Part shown: positions 20,170-28,470 of the stretch, in pieces
Numbering within the stretch: position 1 is the first letter of the stretch
Layout of the letters: each line of letters starts with the position of its first letter
Translations under genes and position numbers: made by a program
Source of the DNA: Bradyrhizobium manausense
Lineage (GTDB): Bacteria; Pseudomonadota; Alphaproteobacteria; Rhizobiales; Xanthobacteraceae
Assembly: GCF_001440035.1 (NCBI RefSeq)
Contig: NZ_LJYG01000108.1
Location: 427,505 to 478,433, forward strand
Reading direction: 5' to 3'
Length of the DNA stretch: 50,929 nucleotides
The notes under the pieces: model-generated
Database searches by the model: none
What the model saw: the letters and a program-made list of their open reading frames with translations, nothing else
What the model was told of the DNA's origin: nothing

Positions 20170-22239
20170 ATGGTGTCCACCTATTCCAGCTACAGCTATA
20201 TCGCGCGCAATCTCACGCAGTCCCTCACGCGAGTGGCGCAGCAGTCGGACGTCTCGCGCGAAGCGGCTTACTACAAAGCCAACATCGGCAAGGTGCACAG
20301 CGTCGACGACCTGATGAAGGACTATCGTCTGTATCACTACGTCACGAAAGCCTATGGTCTGGAAGACATGGCCTACGCCAAGGCCTTCATGAAGAAGGTG
20401 CTGCAGAGCGATCTCTCGGACCCCAGGAGCTTCGCCAACACGCTGATCGACAAGCGTTACCGGGAATTCGCCGCGGCATTCTCCTTCGGCGGCGGCACAA
20501 CGAAAGTCGCGCAATCGGAAAGCCAGACCGACGACATGATCGGGCTGTACACCGCAGCCATGAAGAGCAACGTCGATGCAATTGCCGCCGACGCGAAATA
20601 CTACAATGCCAAAATTGGCACCGTGACCAGCGTCGACGAGCTTCTGAACGACGATCGTCTCCGCAACTATGTCGCCTCGGCGTTCGGCATCGACCAGAGC
20701 AAATGGTCGCGCGACGCGATCAAGCAGGTCCTGACCAGCGACCCGTCAGATCCGAACAGCTACGTCAATGTCAACTTCTCGTCCAAGCTGGATGGCCTGA
20801 ACGCGCAGCTTGCCCAGGCCAAATCGAATGCAACGGACGCCAGCACGAAGATCGCTGACTACACGACGCAACTGTCGCAGCCCGGCGCCGACGTCAATCA
20901 ATTGAAGGTCCAGATCCTGGTCGAAAGATATCGCCTGCAGTCGGCCGTGAGCAGCATATCTAGCACCAACGACGCGATCGCGACGACCAGGGGGTTCATG
21001 GATCTCGCCGCCGCGTTCGATTTTTCAGCCGACGGCTCGCTTCCGCCGGGGACGCCGGCACAGACCGCTGCAAACCTTGCCAGCACCGACAAGAGATTCG
21101 ACGACAGCAAGTCGGCGGTCTATGCGGCGGCCAGCCCGCTACAGGAAGCTGTGCTGATCGGGCAATTCAGAAAAGCCATCCCGAGCGTGACTTCACTTCA
21201 GGCGCTGGTCTCCATACCGGGCGCGTATGGTTTTGCGTTGGCTGCCGTCGGCCTCGATCCCGCACAAGTGCCGCAATCGATCGTGAAGGCTGTCCTCGAA
21301 AGCGACCTCAGCGATCCCAAGAGCTATGTCTATACGCTCAATGACGATCGTTACCTCAAGCTCGCGCGTGCCTTCAATTTCGACGCCAAAGGCAATCTGA
21401 CGACGCCGCTGGCGGCCCAGGATCCAGCCGAAATCCTCGATATCGCGAAGAACTACGTCATTGCGAAACTGAAATTTGCAAGCCCGCAGGCCCAGCCGAA
21501 GATCAAGGCGCAGGCCCAGAAAGACGCATCCAGCTATCAACAGGCGATCGGCGGCATCAAGAGCGTTGCCGATCTGCTCGCGAACAGGAAGCTGGTCGAC
21601 TTCATCCTGGTCGCCAAGGGTTTGGAGCCCGGAAAGGTGAGCACTACCTATCTGAAGAAAATCTTGGCTTCCGATCTGAATGACCCCAAGAGCTTCGCAA
21701 ACACGGAAAGCGATGCTCGCTTTGCCGAGATCGCAGCATCGTTCAATTTCGACAAGGACGGCAACGTCGCGCGCCTTGCGATGGAGGGTCCGCAAAAGCG
21801 CGATCAATTCCTGGCAACGCAGAAGAACTATCTCGAGCAAAGCCTGGAGCAGCAGCAGGGCGATGCCAATCCGGGCGTGCGCCTCGCACTGTACTTCCAG
21901 CGCATGGCGGGACACATCACATCCGCCTACGACATTCTCGCCGACAAGGCGCTCTCGGAGGTGTTCCGGACCACCTTCGACCTGCCCGATCAGATGGCCT
22001 CGATGCAGATCGATCAGCAGGCCAAGATCGTGGAGAAGTACCTCAATCTCAAAGACCTCGGAGATCCCACGAGAGTTGCAAAACTGCTCAGCCGCTTCTC
22101 GGCCATGTACGACGCGAAGAACGCCAGCCAAACCTATTCGCCGGTGCTCGACCTCTTCCAGGGATCGAGCCCGGGGACGTCAGGCATCAGTGAATCGACA
22201 TATCTCGCCATGGCGAAGATGCGCGCCAACCCGTGGTGA
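20170..22239 (+). CDS. Multi-repeat DUF1217 protein
   Basis: A 689-residue protein made of repeats of the DUF1217 type, a family found in rhizobia, often near flagellar genes. Four clear copies share the pattern I-x-SVxxLL...L...V..A.GL, then SDLSDPxSFxNTxxDxRYxxxAxAFxF: repeat 1 about residues 36-102, 2 about 140-295, 3 about 340-415, 4 about 460-540. Repeat 2 is broken by a roughly 75-residue coiled-coil-like insert (about 210-280). A fifth, diverged copy (HITSAYDILADKALSEVF...) lies near 585-660. There is no signal peptide or membrane segment. ATG 20170 is chosen over TTG 20164. Palindromic repeats flank the gene and no flagellar gene is in view, so function is unknown. Confidence 0.8.
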   Translation: MVSTYSSYSYIARNLTQSLTRVAQQSDVSREAAYYKANIGKVHSVDDLMKDYRLYHYVTKAYGLEDMAYAKAFMKKVLQSDLSDPRSFANTLIDKRYREFAAAFSFGGGTTKVAQSESQTDDMIGLYTAAMKSNVDAIAADAKYYNAKIGTVTSVDELLNDDRLRNYVASAFGIDQSKWSRDAIKQVLTSDPSDPNSYVNVNFSSKLDGLNAQLAQAKSNATDASTKIADYTTQLSQPGADVNQLKVQILVERYRLQSAVSSISSTNDAIATTRGFMDLAAAFDFSADGSLPPGTPAQTAANLASTDKRFDDSKSAVYAAASPLQEAVLIGQFRKAIPSVTSLQALVSIPGAYGFALAAVGLDPAQVPQSIVKAVLESDLSDPKSYVYTLNDDRYLKLARAFNFDAKGNLTTPLAAQDPAEILDIAKNYVIAKLKFASPQAQPKIKAQAQKDASSYQQAIGGIKSVADLLANRKLVDFILVAKGLEPGKVSTTYLKKILASDLNDPKSFANTESDARFAEIAASFNFDKDGNVARLAMEGPQKRDQFLATQKNYLEQSLEQQQGDANPGVRLALYFQRMAGHITSAYDILADKALSEVFRTTFDLPDQMASMQIDQQAKIVEKYLNLKDLGDPTRVAKLLSRFSAMYDAKNASQTYSPVLDLFQGSSPGTSGISESTYLAMAKMRANPW

Positions 22240-22298
22240 TTATGGATGCATCCGCGATCTCAGACGCTGCTTGAAGAACCAAGCAGGCAACTACAAGC

Positions 22299-22377
22299 CG
22301 TCATTGCGAGCGTAGCGAAGCAATCCAGCCTGTCTCCGCTGAGGATTCTGGATTGCTTCGCTGCGCTCGCAATGACG
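22299..22377. repeat. Palindromic repeat after the DUF1217 gene
   Basis: CGTCATTGCGAGCGTAGCGA at 22299 is mirrored by CGCTGCGCTCGCAATGACG ending at 22377, with CAATCCAG/CTGGATTG as inner arms. It lies between convergent genes and could stop both transcripts. Confidence 0.85.
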
Positions 22378-22434
22378 GCGGAGAGAGAGGGTCGACTAGG
22401 CCGCGGCGCCTCCGGCAGCATGACGCTGCCGCGG

Positions 22435-23295
22435 CTAGTCCAGCACTTCGAGCACCAGCTCCATGGTCATCAGCACGGGATTGTCGCCACGAACCAGACG
22501 CCCCTCGGCGATGCCGCCGGTGTAGTCGATCAGGGCGACGTCGAGCGCGGCTTCCAGCGCGCCGGACGCGCCAGGCGCGATCGTCCCGTCTGTGATCGCG
22601 AGCTCCGTGGCAAACGGCTCGGTCACACCGCCATGGGTAAAGCGCGCGCCGACGGTCGAACCGACGCCGCCGTGGATTTTGGCGCGCGCGATGCCCTGTG
22701 CGCGGCAGAAGGCTTCGAGACAGAAAGCAAAATCCTGGTTAGGGCGCAGCCGCAGGGCAAAGGCGCGGCCGCTCGTACGCGCGCCTATGCTTGCGGCTGC
22801 GACAGGCCCGAACAGCTTGAAATTGGTCTCGGGGTCTGGCTCGACGATGAACATTGCGCCATCCACGCCGAAGGCCTGCACCTCGAACGGCTCGGCGATG
22901 ACAGTCTCATCCGGCAGCATGTGGCCGCCGCTCGCCTTGCCGTCCGCCTCGGTCCAGAGCCCGTGGCAGTGAAAGAACGGCGCCCCGTCGCGCGATCCCA
23001 ACGTCATGCTGCCGAGCTTGGTCCGTGTCACGCCCGCGGGCCGATAGGTATCGCTGTAGAACGCAGCATTCTCGCCCGTCTTCGACAGCGCCGGCATGAC
23101 ATAGCCGAACGGTCCGAGTGCGCCGGAGCCGAAATTCAGCACGCCGCCGGCAAATCCTTCGGCAGCAAAACCGCGGCGCGCGGCTTCGAGCAGCGGCAGG
23201 CCCGCCTCAAGCCTGAACGAGAAGGCGCGTCCCCTCGCCTCCACCCATTGGATACGTTCAGTGACGGGCACACCCGGCTGCTTGATGCTCCGCAT
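22435..23295 (-). CDS. Tandem PPC-domain (DUF296) protein
   Basis: A 286-residue protein with two PPC/DUF296 domains, the trimeric fold shared by plant AHL proteins and small bacterial proteins. Domain 1 (about 14-150) keeps the metal-type histidines in FFHCHGLW and the GGHML motif. Domain 2 (about 170-285) keeps the fold pattern (RLRPNQDF, GGVGSTVGARF, MTMELVLEVLD) but lacks those histidines, so it may be structural. It starts 9 bases after the acyl-CoA synthetase stop on the same strand and is surely co-transcribed. The linkage suggests a role on an acyl-CoA-derived compound, but no reaction is known. Confidence 0.75.
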   Translation of the reverse strand: MRSIKQPGVPVTERIQWVEARGRAFSFRLEAGLPLLEAARRGFAAEGFAGGVLNFGSGALGPFGYVMPALSKTGENAAFYSDTYRPAGVTRTKLGSMTLGSRDGAPFFHCHGLWTEADGKASGGHMLPDETVIAEPFEVQAFGVDGAMFIVEPDPETNFKLFGPVAAASIGARTSGRAFALRLRPNQDFAFCLEAFCRAQGIARAKIHGGVGSTVGARFTHGGVTEPFATELAITDGTIAPGASGALEAALDVALIDYTGGIAEGRLVRGDNPVLMTMELVLEVLD

Positions 23296-23304
23296 GATCA
23301 GCGC

Positions 23305-24912
23305 TCAGCCCGTCTTCGTCTTGTCGAGATCGAGCAGCCCGCGCGCCTCGAGCTCATTGCGCACCATGCGTTTCGGCACCTTGCCATAGCCGGATTTCGG
23401 CAGCGCCTCCCAGAAAAAGAAGCGCTTCGGCATCTTGTAGCGCGGCAGCTTCGGCGACAGGAACGCGGCCATCTCGGCCTCGCTGACCGGCTTCGCACCC
23501 TCGCGCGCAACGCAGACGGCGATACCGACCTCACCCCAGGTCGCATCGGGCACACCGAGGACAGCGACCTCGCCGACCGCGGGATGCGTCAGGATCTTTT
23601 CCTCGATCTCGCGCGGATAGATGTTGGAGCCGCCGGAGATGTACATGTCCGACGCTCGTCCGGTGATATAGACGAAGCCCTCCTCGTCCATGTGGCCGAG
23701 ATCGCCGGTACGGAACCAGCCGTTGCGGAACGCCTTCGCATTGGCTTCGGGATTGTCGTAATAGCCTGCGAGCACCGCAGGCCCGAGCACGCAGATCTCG
23801 CCACTCTGGTTCGCGCCGAGCTCGCGGCCCTCGTCGTCTTGGATCGAGACCTGCATGCCGGTGCGCTCGAAGCCGCAGGTGCCGATCTTCGCATGCGGGC
23901 CGTCCTCGGGATCGTGCAACGCCGCCGGCAGCACCGTGATGTTGCCGGTAACCTCGCCGAGGCCGAAATACTGCACGATGACCTTGCCGAGCTTTTTGAG
24001 CGCGGCCTTCTGGTCCTCGCGATACATCGGTGCGCCGGCATAGATCACGTGGCGCAGCGAGGAATGATCGTATTTGTCGGCGGCGGGATGCTCGACCATC
24101 ATCTTCAAAATCGTCGGCACCGTGAACAGATTGGCGATGCGGTGCTTTTCGATCAGGCGGAACGCCTCGTCGATGTCGAATTTCTCGGTCGGCAACAGCA
24201 CCGTGCAGACGCCGCGCGCGGTCTGCACCAACTGATGCACGCCGGCGCCATGCGACAGCGGCGCCACCACCAGCGACGCATCGGCTTCCGTCACGCCGGG
24301 AGTGAGATCAGCGAGATGATTGGTGACCACAAAGCCCATCTGGCCGTGGGTTAGCACCGCGGCCTTGGAGCGACCGGTGGTACCTGAAGTGAAGAAGAAC
24401 CAGCAGGGATCGTCATGCTCGACCGCGACGTTCTCGACCACGGTGCCGGCCTGCGACGCGATGGCCTCAGCCACGGACCCCTCGCCGAACGAGGCCTTGC
24501 CGTCGACGCTCCAGGTGAACTCCAACGCGCCGCCCCTCACCGCCGCGGCATGCCCGGGGAAATCGACATGACACAGGAATGCCTTCGCGCCGGAGGCCTG
24601 CGCGAGATAGGCGACCTCATCCGGCATCAGGCGGAAATTGGTGGGCACCCAGACCGCGCCGAGCCGGAACGCGGCGAACATCGAGACAAACATCTCCTCG
24701 CCATTCTTGGAATGGACGAGGATGCGATCGCCCTTGGCGATGCCACGCGCGGCGAGCGCAGCAGCGAGAGCCGAGACCCGCGCATCGATCTCGCGCCAGG
24801 TCCACGATTTGTCTCCCCAGACGAACCCGGGCCGCGATCCATGCCGCCGCGCGTTCTGCGTCAGCATGTAAGCGAGATTCATGACGCGGCGAGACATGCG
24901 GAGCGGTTGCAT
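23305..24912 (-). CDS. Acyl-CoA synthetase (AMP-forming)
   Basis: A 535-residue adenylate-forming ligase that should activate a carboxylic acid with ATP and join it to CoA. Signature motifs are present: the P-loop FFFTSGTTGRSKAAVLTHG, the Tyr-Gly-like YFGLGEVTGN, GWFRTGDLG, the hinge ITGRASDMYISGGSNIYP, and the catalytic C-terminal lysine in LPKSGYGKVPKRM. The acid-binding pocket cannot be read with confidence; medium- or branched-chain acids are likely for this subfamily. Methionines 6 and 11 are alternative starts. It forms an operon with the PPC-domain gene downstream. Confidence 0.88.
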   Translation of the reverse strand: MQPLRMSRRVMNLAYMLTQNARRHGSRPGFVWGDKSWTWREIDARVSALAAALAARGIAKGDRILVHSKNGEEMFVSMFAAFRLGAVWVPTNFRLMPDEVAYLAQASGAKAFLCHVDFPGHAAAVRGGALEFTWSVDGKASFGEGSVAEAIASQAGTVVENVAVEHDDPCWFFFTSGTTGRSKAAVLTHGQMGFVVTNHLADLTPGVTEADASLVVAPLSHGAGVHQLVQTARGVCTVLLPTEKFDIDEAFRLIEKHRIANLFTVPTILKMMVEHPAADKYDHSSLRHVIYAGAPMYREDQKAALKKLGKVIVQYFGLGEVTGNITVLPAALHDPEDGPHAKIGTCGFERTGMQVSIQDDEGRELGANQSGEICVLGPAVLAGYYDNPEANAKAFRNGWFRTGDLGHMDEEGFVYITGRASDMYISGGSNIYPREIEEKILTHPAVGEVAVLGVPDATWGEVGIAVCVAREGAKPVSEAEMAAFLSPKLPRYKMPKRFFFWEALPKSGYGKVPKRMVRNELEARGLLDLDKTKTG

Positions 24913-25017
24913 CGGGCTTCCTCTTCGACGGCGAACGGCACGGAGGCCGTCCGCTCATTGCAGCTCATTTATCGCGATCCGCCGCGGTGTAGCAAGGCCG
25001 CCGGCCGCGCACCTGCG

Positions 25018-25515
25018 TTACGGCTTTTTGAACTCGAACGGCGTCGCCGTGATCACCCTTTCCTTGACGCAGGCCTGCGAACCGAAACCGCCGCAATAGC
25101 TGCCGTGCAGGTCGAAGCGGACGGTGCGCGCCGCACCTCGCTTCATCGGCGGCGCCACAATGCTATAGCTGCGGACATAGCCGTCGAACACGGCGCGCAC
25201 GCTGCCGTCGGGTCGCGCCACCAGGATATCCAGCAGGCAACCGCCGGTTCCGCAATAGATGCCCTCGCGTTCGCCGCATTTGGTATCGCGGAAATCGACG
25301 ATGTAATCGTCGCGGCCATCGCCGGTCAGGTCGATCTTGCGCACAGTATCGGGCGCGAAGCTCACCGCGCCGCCGCCCTGACTTTCGCATTCCTCATGGG
25401 CATAACGCAGCGCCTTCTGCACAGCAGGCGGATAGCCGGATGGGTCGAACGGCTTGGCATCATCGGCGCGCGCCGCGGCCATGAGCATCGTGAGCAGGAC
25501 GAACAGATATCGCAT
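25018..25515 (-). CDS. Exported hypothetical protein with an FG-GAP-like motif
   Basis: A 165-residue protein with a signal peptide (MRYLFVLLTMLMAAARA) set by choosing ATG 25515; the frame extends nine residues further upstream but the extension is Arg-rich and spoils the signal. The segment IDLTGDGRDDYIVDFRD is a calcium-binding-like loop as in FG-GAP/EF-hand repeats. Six cysteines (ECES, KCGE, YCGTGGC, YCGG, ACVKE) suggest disulfides in the periplasm. I recall similar proteins in Bradyrhizobium without a known role. It runs the same way as the acyl-CoA synthetase but 105 bases upstream of it. Confidence 0.7.
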   Translation of the reverse strand: MRYLFVLLTMLMAAARADDAKPFDPSGYPPAVQKALRYAHEECESQGGGAVSFAPDTVRKIDLTGDGRDDYIVDFRDTKCGEREGIYCGTGGCLLDILVARPDGSVRAVFDGYVRSYSIVAPPMKRGAARTVRFDLHGSYCGGFGSQACVKERVITATPFEFKKP

Positions 25516-25608
25516 ACGTCTTGGTCGCAGGCGCGGCCCCATCGTTCAGGGAATTTTAAACATGATCAGCGCAACCTCGCTCAGTTCTCGCGTACAGAGT
25601 GCCGCACC

Positions 25609-25914
25609 ATGGTCAAAGCGCCCGTCTTCCTCCTGCTGTCGTTGGCGCTTGCCGGATGCGCGGTGGCCCCGCAAGCCCACCTCGCCTCAGATCCCGTATT
25701 CCAGCCCGCGCGCTATGCCTGGGACGGCGCAGGCGAGAATCCCAATCAGCAACGCGCCACCGAGCGGGCAACACGCATCGCCGCCAAGCCCGCGCACGAC
25801 GGAACCGACGCCGACCAGGACGCCAAGGTCAATCGCTCGCTGGTCATCTGCCAGGGCTGTCTTCCCGCAAAACCCCAGCAAGAAGATGCGCGGCTCGCCA
25901 AGGCGACGGATTGA
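25609..25914 (+). CDS. Small lipoprotein
   Basis: A 101-residue protein with a type II signal peptide (MVKAPVFLLLSLALAGC; lipobox LAGC, lipidated Cys17). The mature part is polar and has a CxxC (ICQGC) near the end, but no catalytic motif. ATG 25609 is chosen as the point where the signal peptide starts; a much longer open frame on this strand back to 24415 is antisense to the acyl-CoA synthetase and is not real. It overlaps the start of the following remnant by two bases. Confidence 0.65.
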   Translation: MVKAPVFLLLSLALAGCAVAPQAHLASDPVFQPARYAWDGAGENPNQQRATERATRIAAKPAHDGTDADQDAKVNRSLVICQGCLPAKPQQEDARLAKATD

Positions 25915-26041
25915 ACCCAACTGCGACTCCGCCTATTTCGTGCGCGAGGCCGGCAGCTGGAAGATCGACGACATCAAGGGTTCCTCCGACGGCGAGCCCT
26001 GGCCGATCCGCAAGATGCTGACGGACTCGCTGAAGAGCTGA
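25913..26041 (+). pseudogene. C-terminal remnant of an exported DUF3828-like protein
   Basis: The last 42 codons of a lost gene: AYFVREAGSWKIDDIKGSS followed by GEPWPIRKMLTDSLKS. A Trp-Lys-Ile-Asp-Asp tail of this kind is typical of the C-terminus of small DUF3828-type proteins. No start codon or N-terminal part is found; upstream the frame runs antiparallel in sense to the lipoprotein gene only as an overlap. It is probably what a deletion left, and the lipoprotein may have lost its original 3' neighbour. The family name is a tentative recollection. Confidence 0.4.
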
Positions 26042-26052
26042 TTGGAGACGCG

Positions 26053-26328
26053 ATGAGCGACGTGATCAACAACAAAGCCCGTCACCGCTACGAGCTTGAG
26101 GTCGAAGGCTATCTCGCGACGGAGCATTACAAGCTCGACGGCAACGTCATCACGTTCGAACATACCGACGTGCCGAAGGAGCTCGGCGGCAAGGGCGTCG
26201 GCTCGAGGCTGGTGCAAGGGGCGCTCGACCAGGTCCGCGCTGCCGGGCTGAAGCTAGTCCCGCAATGCCCGTTCGTGAAGGCGTGGATCGAGAAGCATCC
26301 GGACTATCAGGACCTGGTGAAGGTCTAG
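26053..26328 (+). CDS. Short GNAT-family N-acetyltransferase (COG2388-like), copy 1
   Basis: A 91-residue protein of the short GNAT type (YjdJ/COG2388), which keeps only the acetyl-CoA-binding core. The motif GGKGVGSRLVQGALDQVRAAG gives the pyrophosphate loop, and the end (CPFVKAWIEKHPDYQDLV) is the family's usual C-terminus. Human and plant relatives are also small; substrates are not known. A paralogue of the same length lies 1 kb downstream on the same strand, with the TPR gene between them on the other strand. It starts 11 bases after the remnant at 25913-26041. Confidence 0.85.
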   Translation: MSDVINNKARHRYELEVEGYLATEHYKLDGNVITFEHTDVPKELGGKGVGSRLVQGALDQVRAAGLKLVPQCPFVKAWIEKHPDYQDLVKV

Positions 26329-26343
26329 CGCCGAACCGGGGCG

Positions 26344-27279
26344 TCACAGCGCCCCAAGCTTCCTCAGCGAGTCCTGCGCTGTCTGCAACCCGGGCTTCAA
26401 TTCCAGCGCCTTGCGGAAGTCGGCGATCGCTCCCTTGACGTCGCCAAGCCTCATCTTGGCCTGGCCACGATTATTCCAGGAAAATACATCGGCCGGATCA
26501 TACTGCAGCGCCTTGTCGTAGTCGGCAAGACCGCCCTTGTTGTCGCCGAGATAGAGCCGGATCATGCCGCGATTGCGCCAGCCGCGCGCATCGGTCGGCG
26601 CAACGCGGATCGCCTCGCCATAATCGGCGGCCGCGCGGTCGAGTTGCTCGCTGTCTCGGTAGACGTTGCCGCGGTCGATATAGGCGAGCAGATCGGGTGC
26701 GAGCTTGATCCGCATGCTGAAGTCGGCCAGCGCATGAGCCGTGTCGTGCTTGCGGGCGTAGACGTAGCCCCGATTGGCGTAGGCGGTGGCATAGTTGGGA
26801 TTGCGCTTGATCGCAGCGTCGAAATCGGCGATCGCTCCGTCGAGATCGCCCTTGTTGTAGCGGGACTCGCCACGATTGCTGTAGGCCGACGCCATCGACG
26901 GATCGAGCTTGATAGCCTCATCGTACTCGGCGATGGCACGATCATAGTTGTGCTTGAAGCTGTAGACCCGGCCGCGATTGTTATAGGCGCAGGCATAGGT
27001 GGGATCCAGGCGCACGGCTTCATCGAGGTCGGACAGCGCCGCATCGAGCTCGCGCTTCTCGGTCAGACCATGACCGCGGTTGCAATAGGCGCCGGCGAGC
27101 CTGCGGCCGGTCTCGCCGTTGCTGTCGATCACCGTCGAGCAGGCCTTCACCCGCTCGTCCGGCGTGCTGCTCAACCCCACACAGGCTTCCCAGGCCGGGC
27201 CGCCCTCGGCAGCGGCCGGCACCGTCGCCGTCAAGGCCAGCATGGCGAGCAAGGCCATCAGACTGAGCAGGACACGCAT
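26344..27279 (-). CDS. Exported TPR-repeat protein
   Basis: A 311-residue protein with a signal peptide (MRVLLSLMALLAMLALTATVPAAA) and about seven tetratricopeptide repeats. Each repeat shows the pattern YxNRGxxYxxKxDxDxAIADFDEAIKLDP, for example at about 80-113, 114-147 and 148-181. The region before them (ACVGLSSTPDERVKACSTVI) resembles a Sel1-like start with a paired-Cys spacing. TPR arrays form protein-docking surfaces, here in the periplasm or lipid-facing envelope. No partner is visible. It is convergent with GNAT copy 1 and divergent from GNAT copy 2. Confidence 0.88.
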   Translation of the reverse strand: MRVLLSLMALLAMLALTATVPAAAEGGPAWEACVGLSSTPDERVKACSTVIDSNGETGRRLAGAYCNRGHGLTEKRELDAALSDLDEAVRLDPTYACAYNNRGRVYSFKHNYDRAIAEYDEAIKLDPSMASAYSNRGESRYNKGDLDGAIADFDAAIKRNPNYATAYANRGYVYARKHDTAHALADFSMRIKLAPDLLAYIDRGNVYRDSEQLDRAAADYGEAIRVAPTDARGWRNRGMIRLYLGDNKGGLADYDKALQYDPADVFSWNNRGQAKMRLGDVKGAIADFRKALELKPGLQTAQDSLRKLGAL

Positions 27280-27382
27280 TTTGCAGATATCTCCCCTGCG
27301 GCAACCTCCCTTGGTCGCGGCTTGGCAAGGGTGGGTTCAGGTGCCTAGATCAGGGAATGAGCACGCTTCGGAAGGATCAGGC

Positions 27383-27658
27383 ATGGCGGCATCGGTACGC
27401 GACAACAAGGTCAGGAGCCGCTTCGAGCTCGATGTCGGCAGCGAACTCGCCTTCGCCAATTACCGGCTGACGCCGTCGGCAGTCATCATCACCCACACTG
27501 AGACGCCGCGTGCCCTGCGCGGCCGCGGCATTGCGTCCGAGTTGATCAGGGGCGCGCTCGAGATCATCCGCCGCGACGGCAAGAAGGTCATCGCGGGCTG
27601 CGGCTTCGTCGTCGACTATCTTGAACGGCATCCGGAGGATGCGGATCTGGTGGCCTGA
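27383..27658 (+). CDS. Short GNAT-family N-acetyltransferase (COG2388-like), copy 2
   Basis: A 91-residue paralogue of the GNAT protein at 26053. It carries the acetyl-CoA loop RALRGRGIASELIRGALEIIR and ends CGFVVDYLERHPEDADLVA, matching copy 1 position by position with no length change. GGAAGGA lies 6 bases before ATG 27383, which sets the start; longer frames upstream are antisense to the TPR gene. A rho-independent terminator follows 10 bases after the stop, so it is a single-gene unit. Whether the two copies have different substrates is unknown. Confidence 0.85.
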   Translation: MAASVRDNKVRSRFELDVGSELAFANYRLTPSAVIITHTETPRALRGRGIASELIRGALEIIRRDGKKVIAGCGFVVDYLERHPEDADLVA

Positions 27659-27668
27659 ACGAGAAAGA

Positions 27669-27692
27669 GCCCGCGAGGTCGCGGGCCCTTTT
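27669..27692 (+). terminator. Terminator after GNAT copy 2
   Basis: GCCCGC (27669-27674) pairs with GCGGGC (27681-27686), extendable by two pairs, and is followed by CCTTTTT. It lies between convergent genes. Confidence 0.8.
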
Positions 27693-27723
27693 TGGTTGCT
27701 TGGCGTCGACCGATGCGCGTCGG

Positions 27724-28137
27724 TCAGTGCTTGATTTCGGGCGGCAGCTTGCCGCCATTGGCGGCGAGCTTGGACATCACCTGCTTGTGCAGCCAGACGT
27801 TCATGCTGGCGGAGTCGTTCATGTCGCCGCTATAGCCGAGCTCCTTGGCGAGATCCTTGCGCGCAGCCAAGCTCGAATCGACGTCGAGTGCCTTCATCAG
27901 GTCGACGATCGAGGTGCGCCACTCCAGCTTTTCGCCCTTATGCGCGGCGGCGGCCGCATCGACGATCGCGGCGACGTCCACCGTTTGGGCCGGCGCGGCG
28001 GCGGGTGCAGACCCTGGCGCCGATCCGCTCGGCGCGGCTCCTGCAGGCGCGCTGCCCGCGGATGCGCCGCCTGCGGGCGCAGCGGAAGCCGTATGGCTGC
28101 CGAAGATTGCGCCCATGATTTTCCCGAAAATGCTCAT
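27724..28137 (-). CDS. DUF3597 domain protein
   Basis: A 137-residue protein with the DUF3597 layout: a short conserved start MSIFGKIMGAIFG, an Ala/Gly/Pro/Ser-rich low-complexity stretch (about 17-50), and a helical C-terminal domain (VDVAAIVDAAAAAH, WRTSIVDLMKALDVDSSLAAR, KDLAKELGYSG, NVWLHKQVMSKL). The family is common in proteobacteria and is often compared to phage- or LysM-associated proteins, but no function is established. GGGGAG before ATG 28137 sets the start. A much longer frame on this strand extends upstream to 28980, but it runs antisense to the DUF2189 gene and is rejected. Confidence 0.85.
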   Translation of the reverse strand: MSIFGKIMGAIFGSHTASAAPAGGASAGSAPAGAAPSGSAPGSAPAAAPAQTVDVAAIVDAAAAAHKGEKLEWRTSIVDLMKALDVDSSLAARKDLAKELGYSGDMNDSASMNVWLHKQVMSKLAANGGKLPPEIKH

Positions 28138-28470
28138 GTCTGCTCCCCGAAAAAGATCCCGTTGGAAGGCCCTGAGTGGGCACTTATAGACGATGTTACG
28201 CTGGTGCGCCCGCGAAGTTCCGCGAGCCACAAACAGCATGAGCTTATCTGCGGCGAAATGACGACCCGACAACGTCAGCGCGGTTGCACTGCGGCAACGA
28301 ATCTCACCCAGGCGTGAGGGACAGGACTCGGAAATAGGGGTACGCTTCCCGCTCAGCTCGCGATGCCACCCGGAATTCGCTGCTGGTTGGACTCGCGAAA
28401 CCCAAAAAAGCGGCCGCTTGCGCCGTAGTCGGCGCCGAGTTCGGCTGCATGGCAAGGGAGCAAGCCGACC
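28138..28470. other. Gene-free divergent intergenic region
   Basis: These 333 bases separate the divergent DUF3597 and DUF2189 genes. I see no coding frame, hairpin terminator or repeat; it presumably holds both promoters. Confidence 0.5.

Noticed and set aside
22246..24354. A 702-codon plus-strand frame
   Set aside because: It crosses two real minus-strand genes (PPC protein and acyl-CoA synthetase) as their antisense.
24415..25608. N-terminal extension of the lipoprotein frame
   Set aside because: It is antisense to the acyl-CoA synthetase and the FG-GAP-like gene; the signal peptide marks the true start at 25609.
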